In this document: positions 35,304 to 39,055 of the stretch, piece by piece
Position numbering within the stretch: position 1 is the first letter of the stretch
Layout: each line of letters begins with the position of its first letter
Assembly: GCA_001897425.1 (NCBI GenBank)
Contig: MKSW01000036.1
Location: 222,218 to 261,272 of the forward strand
DNA from: Actinobacteria bacterium 69-20
GTDB taxonomy: Bacteria > Actinomycetota > Actinomycetes > Mycobacteriales > Nakamurellaceae
Length of the DNA stretch: 39,055 nucleotides
Reading direction: 5' to 3'
The notes under the pieces: model-generated
What the model saw: the letters and a program-made list of their open reading frames with translations, nothing else
Told to the model about the DNA's origin: nothing
Databases searched by the model: none
Position numbers and translations under genes: made by a program

Positions 35304-36904
35304 CCGACGAGCCCGATCGGGGTGGCGAGGGCCGTTCTGGCGGCGATCCCGACGATGCCGCGTTCTTCGCCGCCCTGATGGGCGAGGACTCCGCCGACTC
35401 CGCCGACGGCCCCGATATGGCCGATCTGGTGCTGCCGTTGACCGAGTCCGTCACGGACGAGGACGATTCGGATGCCGAGGACGTGGACCCGGCGCTCGCT
35501 GCCGCGGCGACCGCGGACCTGGACGACGATGTGTCTGAACTGATCCCGAACTCGCCGCCGCTCACCCTGGACGCCGTGGAGGCGGTGCTCAACAAGCGCT
35601 GGCCGGAGACGCGGATCGCGCCGACCCTCGACCGCATCGCGGCCCTCGCCGACCTGCTCGGCAACCCGCAGCGCGCCTACCCGGTGATTCACGTCGCGGG
35701 CACCAACGGCAAGACCAGCGTGACCCGCATGATCGATTCCTTGCTCACCGCCATGGGTCTGACCACCGGCCGGTTCACCTCCCCGCACCTGCAGCGGGTG
35801 ACCGAACGCATCGCGCTGGGCGGCTCGCCCATCTCGGACGAACGGTATGTGGAGACGTTCGGCGACATCGCCCCGTACATCGACATGGTCGACGCCGCGT
35901 CGGCTGCCGAGGGCGGGGTTCCGTTGAGCAAGTTCGAGATCCTGACGGCCATGGCCTTCGCCGCCTTCGCCGATGCGCCCGTCGATGTCGGCATCGTCGA
36001 GGTCGGTCTCGGCGGCACCTGGGATTCCACGAACATCGTCGAGCCGCAGGTTGCGGTTGTCACGCCCATCGGCATCGACCACATCGATTACCTGGGGCCG
36101 GATCTCACCTCGATCGCCGGCAACAAGGCCGGCATCATCAAGTCCGGCTGCACCGCGATCATCGGCCCGCAGGAACCGGAGGCCATGGACGTGCTGCTCC
36201 GCCGTGCCATCGAGACGGATGTCGCGGTCGCCCGGTACGGCTCGGAATTCGATGTGTCCGAACGGGTCTCGGCGGTCGGCGGGCAGCTGCTCACGATCCA
36301 GGGCCTGTCCGGCAGCTACCCGGAGATCTTCCTGCCGCTATACGGCGAACACCAGGCACGCAATGCGGCGACCGCGCTGGCCGCCGTCGAGGCGTTCCTG
36401 GGCGCAGGCACGGACAAGGCCCTGGACGCCGACACCGTGCGTGACGGCTTCGCGAACGCCGCCTCACCCGGTCGGCTCGAACGCGTGCGCACCTCACCCA
36501 CGCTCTTCATCGACGCGGCCCACAATCCGCACGGCGCACGCGCTCTCGCCGCGGCGCTGGCGAGCGACTTCTCGTTCACCCGCCTCGTCGGCGTGCTCGC
36601 GGTGATGCGCGACAAGGACGTCCGCGGCGTACTCGAGGCGCTCGCCGACTCCTTCGACGAGGTCGTGGTGACGGTGAACTCCTCGCCGCGGTCCATGCCG
36701 GTGGACGAACTCGCGGAGATCGCCCGCGACGTCTTCGGCGAGCACCGGGTGCACACCGCCGACCGGATGGACGACGCGATCGCGCTCGCGGTGGACCTCG
36801 CCGAAGACGATCCCGAGAACGCGGCCGGGGCAGCGGTTCTCGTAACCGGATCGGTGGTGTCCGCCGGCGACGGGCGAGCGCTGGCCGGATGGGAGCCGGC
36901 ATGA
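35300..36904 (+). CDS. folC: Bifunctional folylpolyglutamate/dihydrofolate synthase
   Basis: ATP-dependent addition of glutamate to dihydropteroate/folates. It is 534 aa, a Mur-ligase-type fold with P-loop [11 protein letters not shown] (G134-T139), [16 protein letters not shown], the omega-loop and Mg residues in [60 protein letters not shown] and [13 protein letters not shown]. Residues 1-~80 are an acidic low-complexity extension (many [20 protein letters not shown]...[11 protein letters not shown]) absent from shorter homologues, for example the 487-aa M. tuberculosis protein. The ATG overlaps the valS TGA by 4 bp and its own stop overlaps the next ATG, which supports this start. Confidence 0.93.
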   Translation: MTDEPDRGGEGRSGGDPDDAAFFAALMGEDSADSADGPDMADLVLPLTESVTDEDDSDAEDVDPALAAAATADLDDDVSELIPNSPPLTLDAVEAVLNKRWPETRIAPTLDRIAALADLLGNPQRAYPVIHVAGTNGKTSVTRMIDSLLTAMGLTTGRFTSPHLQRVTERIALGGSPISDERYVETFGDIAPYIDMVDAASAAEGGVPLSKFEILTAMAFAAFADAPVDVGIVEVGLGGTWDSTNIVEPQVAVVTPIGIDHIDYLGPDLTSIAGNKAGIIKSGCTAIIGPQEPEAMDVLLRRAIETDVAVARYGSEFDVSERVSAVGGQLLTIQGLSGSYPEIFLPLYGEHQARNAATALAAVEAFLGAGTDKALDADTVRDGFANAASPGRLERVRTSPTLFIDAAHNPHGARALAAALASDFSFTRLVGVLAVMRDKDVRGVLEALADSFDEVVVTVNSSPRSMPVDELAEIARDVFGEHRVHTADRMDDAIALAVDLAEDDPENAAGAAVLVTGSVVSAGDGRALAGWEPA

Positions 36905-37395
36905 GTGCGGAGCCGACCGGATCGCCCGAGCCCGGAACGTCGTCATATCCGGTCGAGGCGGCAAGCGACGCCACGAACGGACCGGACGACGACACGGCAC
37001 CCGGCGCACCGCCGGCCGACCCGGAACGCGGGCTGCGCGGCGTGATGTCCGCGATCCTGATCTGCGAGGCGGTCACGATCCTGCTGGGGCTCACCGTGAT
37101 CGGCAACGGCGGCGTGCATGCGCCGGGTTGGCAGATCGGCGTCGTTTCCGGGCTGGCGCTCGCGCACCTCCTCGCGCCCGCGATCATCAAGCGGCGCTAC
37201 GCCATCGGCGTGATCTGGATCCTGCAGGTGCTGCTCCTCGGCTGCTGGGCGATCCACGCGGCGATCGGGACGATGGGCATCGTGTTCGCGCTCGTCTGGC
37301 TGCTCGTGATGTATATGCGACGCGAATTCCGGCGGCGGACGGCGTCTGTTTCGAAGCCAGGCCCGCCGGCTGGCACAATCGGCGGGGCACCGTGA
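36901..37395 (+). CDS. DUF4233 membrane protein
   Basis: A 164-aa small membrane protein (Rv2446c type) regularly found between folC and ndk in actinobacteria. About 45 polar N-terminal residues are followed by four hydrophobic helices: MSAILICEAVTILLGLTVIG, WQIGVVSGLALAHLLAPAI, YAIGVIWILQVLLLGCWAI and IGTMGIVFALVWLLVMYM, with a basic end (RREFRRR). Function unknown. ATG 36901 overlaps the folC stop. Confidence 0.9.
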   Translation: MSAEPTGSPEPGTSSYPVEAASDATNGPDDDTAPGAPPADPERGLRGVMSAILICEAVTILLGLTVIGNGGVHAPGWQIGVVSGLALAHLLAPAIIKRRYAIGVIWILQVLLLGCWAIHAAIGTMGIVFALVWLLVMYMRREFRRRTASVSKPGPPAGTIGGAP

Positions 37396-37485
37396 CGGCC
37401 GCCTCAGGGGCTGCGGTCGACCGGGCAGCCGGTCCTGCGGCCAACCCGGCGCAGCCGGAACGACACCGATGAAAGGGCACAGAAC

Positions 37486-37899
37486 GTGACGGAACGGACG
37501 CTGGTCTTGGTCAAGCCGGACGCGGTGCAACGCGGGCTGACCGGCGAGATCATCGCGCGCATCGAGCGCAAGGGCCTGAAGCTGGTCGCGATGGACCTGC
37601 GCACCATCGACGCCGGCCTGGCCGAAAAGCACTACGCCGAGCACGCCGGCAAGCCGTTCTTCGACTCGCTGGTCGAGTTCGTCACCGGCGGTCCGCTCGT
37701 CGCGATGGTGGTCGAGGGGGAGCGCGCGATCGCCGGGTTCCGGCAGCTCGCCGGCGGCACCGACCCGGTGGAGAAGGCCGTGCCCGGGTCGATCCGCGGC
37801 GACTTCGCGCTGGTCACCCAGTACAACCTGGTGCACGGATCCGACTCGCCCGAGTCCGCGGCGCGCGAGATCGCGCTCTGGTTCCCGTCGCTTGGCTAG
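37486..37899 (+). CDS. ndk: Nucleoside diphosphate kinase
   Basis: Transfers the gamma-phosphate of ATP to NDPs through a phosphohistidine. It is 137 aa, with [27 protein letters not shown] at the N terminus, [33 protein letters not shown], and the active-site histidine in [19 protein letters not shown] 37486 follows GAAAGG about ten bases upstream. The length and motifs are canonical. Confidence 0.96.
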   Translation: MTERTLVLVKPDAVQRGLTGEIIARIERKGLKLVAMDLRTIDAGLAEKHYAEHAGKPFFDSLVEFVTGGPLVAMVVEGERAIAGFRQLAGGTDPVEKAVPGSIRGDFALVTQYNLVHGSDSPESAAREIALWFPSLG

Positions 37900-37975
37900 C
37901 GATCACGGACCGGTTGTCGAGACGGCGGGCGGCGCGCCCGGGTCGCCGGAGACTGTGTCCGTCGCAGCAACGGAT

Positions 37976-38929
37976 ATGACGGCCGAGAGCGCCGAGACGA
38001 TCATTGCCACTCGTGGGCTCAGCAAGTCGTTCCGCGTCAAGGGCGGTGAGACGGTGCACGCCGTCCGCGGTATCGACGTGACGGTGCGCCGCGGGGAGGC
38101 GTTCGGCTTCCTCGGCCCCAACGGTGCCGGCAAGTCGACCACCATGCGGATGATCGCGTGCACCTCGCCGCGCACCGGCGGGGAACTCGCCATCCTGGGC
38201 CGGGACCCGGACACGGACGGGGTCGCGATCCGCGACCGGCTCGGCGTGGTGCCGCAGCAGGACAACCTCGACGAAGACCTCACCGTCCGCGAGAACCTGT
38301 ACATCTACGCCCGGTACTTCGGGTACCCGCGGGCGTACTGCCGGGCGAAGGCCGCCGAGCTGGTCGAGTTCGCGCAGCTCACCGACAAGGCCGAGGCGCG
38401 GGTCTCGCAACTCTCCGGCGGGATGCAGCGGCGGCTGACGATCGCGCGGGCCCTGGTCAACGATCCGGACGTGCTGCTGCTGGACGAGCCGACCACCGGG
38501 CTCGACCCGCAGGCGCGACATGTGTTGTGGGACCGTCTCTTCCGCCTGAAGCAGTCGGGCGTGACGCTCGTGCTGACCACGCACTACATGGACGAGGCCG
38601 AGCAGCTCTGCGACCGCCTCGTGGTGATGGACGGCGGGTTGATCGCGGCGGAGGGCTCCCCGGCGGAGCTCATCGCGCAGTATTCGGCCCGCGAGGTCGT
38701 CGAGCTGCGTTTCACGCCCGGCGAGCAGGCGGCGGCGGAAGATACCGCGGCAGCCCTGGCCTCGCGCGTCGAGGTGCTGCCCGACCGGCTGCTGCTCTAC
38801 ACCGACGACGGGGACGAGACGCTCGCCGCGGTGACCGCCGCCGGCATCGCGCCGCTGTCCGCGCTGGTGCGGCGCTCGACGCTGGAGGACATGTTCCTGC
38901 GGCTGACCGGGCGGAGCCTCGTTGACTAG
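37976..38929 (+). CDS. ABC transporter ATPase, DrrA (multidrug/polyketide export) type
   Basis: About 317 aa from ATG 37976; the frame is open upstream to TTG 37892, overlapping ndk by 8 bp, and a GTG at 37955 is also possible, so the start is uncertain. Walker A GPNGAGKST, Q-loop VVPQQDNLDEDLTVRENL, signature LSGGMQRRLTIARAL, Walker B VLLLDEPTTGLDPQARH, H-loop LTTHYMDEAEQLCDRLVVMDGG. The C-terminal DrrA-type extension ends LEDMFLRLTGRSLVD, the normal family end, so the protein is intact. The permease that usually follows is not in the window: an insertion sequence begins at the stop codon. Confidence 0.9.
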   Translation: MTAESAETIIATRGLSKSFRVKGGETVHAVRGIDVTVRRGEAFGFLGPNGAGKSTTMRMIACTSPRTGGELAILGRDPDTDGVAIRDRLGVVPQQDNLDEDLTVRENLYIYARYFGYPRAYCRAKAAELVEFAQLTDKAEARVSQLSGGMQRRLTIARALVNDPDVLLLDEPTTGLDPQARHVLWDRLFRLKQSGVTLVLTTHYMDEAEQLCDRLVVMDGGLIAAEGSPAELIAQYSAREVVELRFTPGEQAAAEDTAAALASRVEVLPDRLLLYTDDGDETLAAVTAAGIAPLSALVRRSTLEDMFLRLTGRSLVD

Positions 38930-39055
38930 GGCGTGTCTCCCATAGGTTTGGGGAGGTTCGCGGCAGGCTGGTTGGGTGAGTTCTTCCTTGTCGCGGTATC
39001 AGAGTTTCACCGATGAGCAGTGGTTCCGGATCGAGCGGTTGCTACCGACAAATGT
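38930..39055 (+). mobile_element. Left end of an IS5-type insertion sequence
   Basis: GGCGTGTCTCCC immediately follows the TAG stop of the ABC ATPase and resembles IS5-group terminal inverted repeats. A hairpin CTCCC/GGGAG lies just inside the end, and a transposase gene starts 46 bases in. The preceding CTAG (38926-38929) is a plausible target sequence. The right end is outside the window, so limits and duplication cannot be confirmed. Confidence 0.7.
38976..39055 (+). CDS. IS5 family transposase (DUF4096 N-terminal part), truncated by window edge
   Basis: From GTG 38976, 26 codons read MSSSLSRYQSFTDEQWFRIE followed by RLLPTN, then the window ends. The TDEQWFRIERLLP stretch is the start of the DUF4096 domain (PF13340) typical of IS5-family transposases of actinobacteria. 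GGGAGG lies about 25 bases upstream, too far to be the ribosome site; GGTTGG is nearer. Confidence 0.8.
   Translation, partial: MSSSLSRYQSFTDEQWFRIERLLPTN

Overview
This is a chromosomal stretch from a high-GC actinobacterium of the mycolic-acid order (Mycobacteriales; Gordonia, Tsukamurella, Dietzia or similar, genus not resolved). From memory, the order birA / ilvB-ilvN-ilvC / leuB / FAH-family protein / tRNA-Gln-tRNA-Glu / IclR regulator-leuC-leuD / hupB / mutT1-ppk / gpsA-ddl-DUF3515 / thiL-ung follows the Mycobacterium tuberculosis Rv3003c-Rv2976c neighbourhood. The second half continues with valS-folC-DUF4233-ndk, another conserved actinobacterial block. HupB has the Lys/Ala-rich tail typical of mycobacterial-type HU.

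Layout. 1-700: end of biotin ligase birA. 702-9438: branched-chain amino acid biosynthesis (ilvB, ilvN, ilvC, a membrane protein on the minus strand, leuB, cimA, a fumarylacetoacetate-hydrolase family gene). 9478-10581: two tRNA genes followed by a ParDE-type toxin-antitoxin pair. 10770-15963: a five-gene peptide ABC importer operon (SBP, two permeases, two ATPases). 15985-18900: an NdgR/LtbR-type IclR regulator divergent from leuC-leuD. 19001-22875: hupB, then the minus-strand pair ppk-mutT1. 22956-26060: acyltransferase, gpsA, ddl. 26096-28883: DUF3515 protein, a stand-alone Lrp ligand-binding domain, thiL, ung. 28893-32597: a CobT-like protein, an acyl-CoA dehydrogenase, an AlkZ-like winged-helix protein. 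32607-38929: valS-folC-DUF4233, ndk, a DrrA-type ABC ATPase. 38930-39055: left end of an IS5-type insertion sequence.

How the genes work together. CimA, LeuCD and LeuB make 2-oxobutyrate from pyruvate and acetyl-CoA (citramalate route), and IlvBN plus IlvC carry it toward isoleucine and pyruvate toward valine. LeuCD and LeuB also serve leucine synthesis. Control can be read in the DNA at three points. A ribosome-mediated attenuator precedes ilvB (leader peptide with Leu-Leu-Val-Ile-Thr). A second attenuator precedes cimA (leader with Leu and three Ile codons, including ATA). A near-identical 17-bp operator lies upstream of ilvB and in the ndgR/leuC divergent promoter.

The most interesting signals are the cimA isoleucine attenuator, the leaderless design of both leader peptides, the shared operator, a CobT-like protein lacking its expected catalytic glutamates, a ParE toxin with an apparent internal deletion, and a small family of intergenic palindromes ending in the same CAGCGTCATA core. 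About eight genes have a -10 hexamer 6-7 nt before the start codon, as expected for leaderless transcripts.
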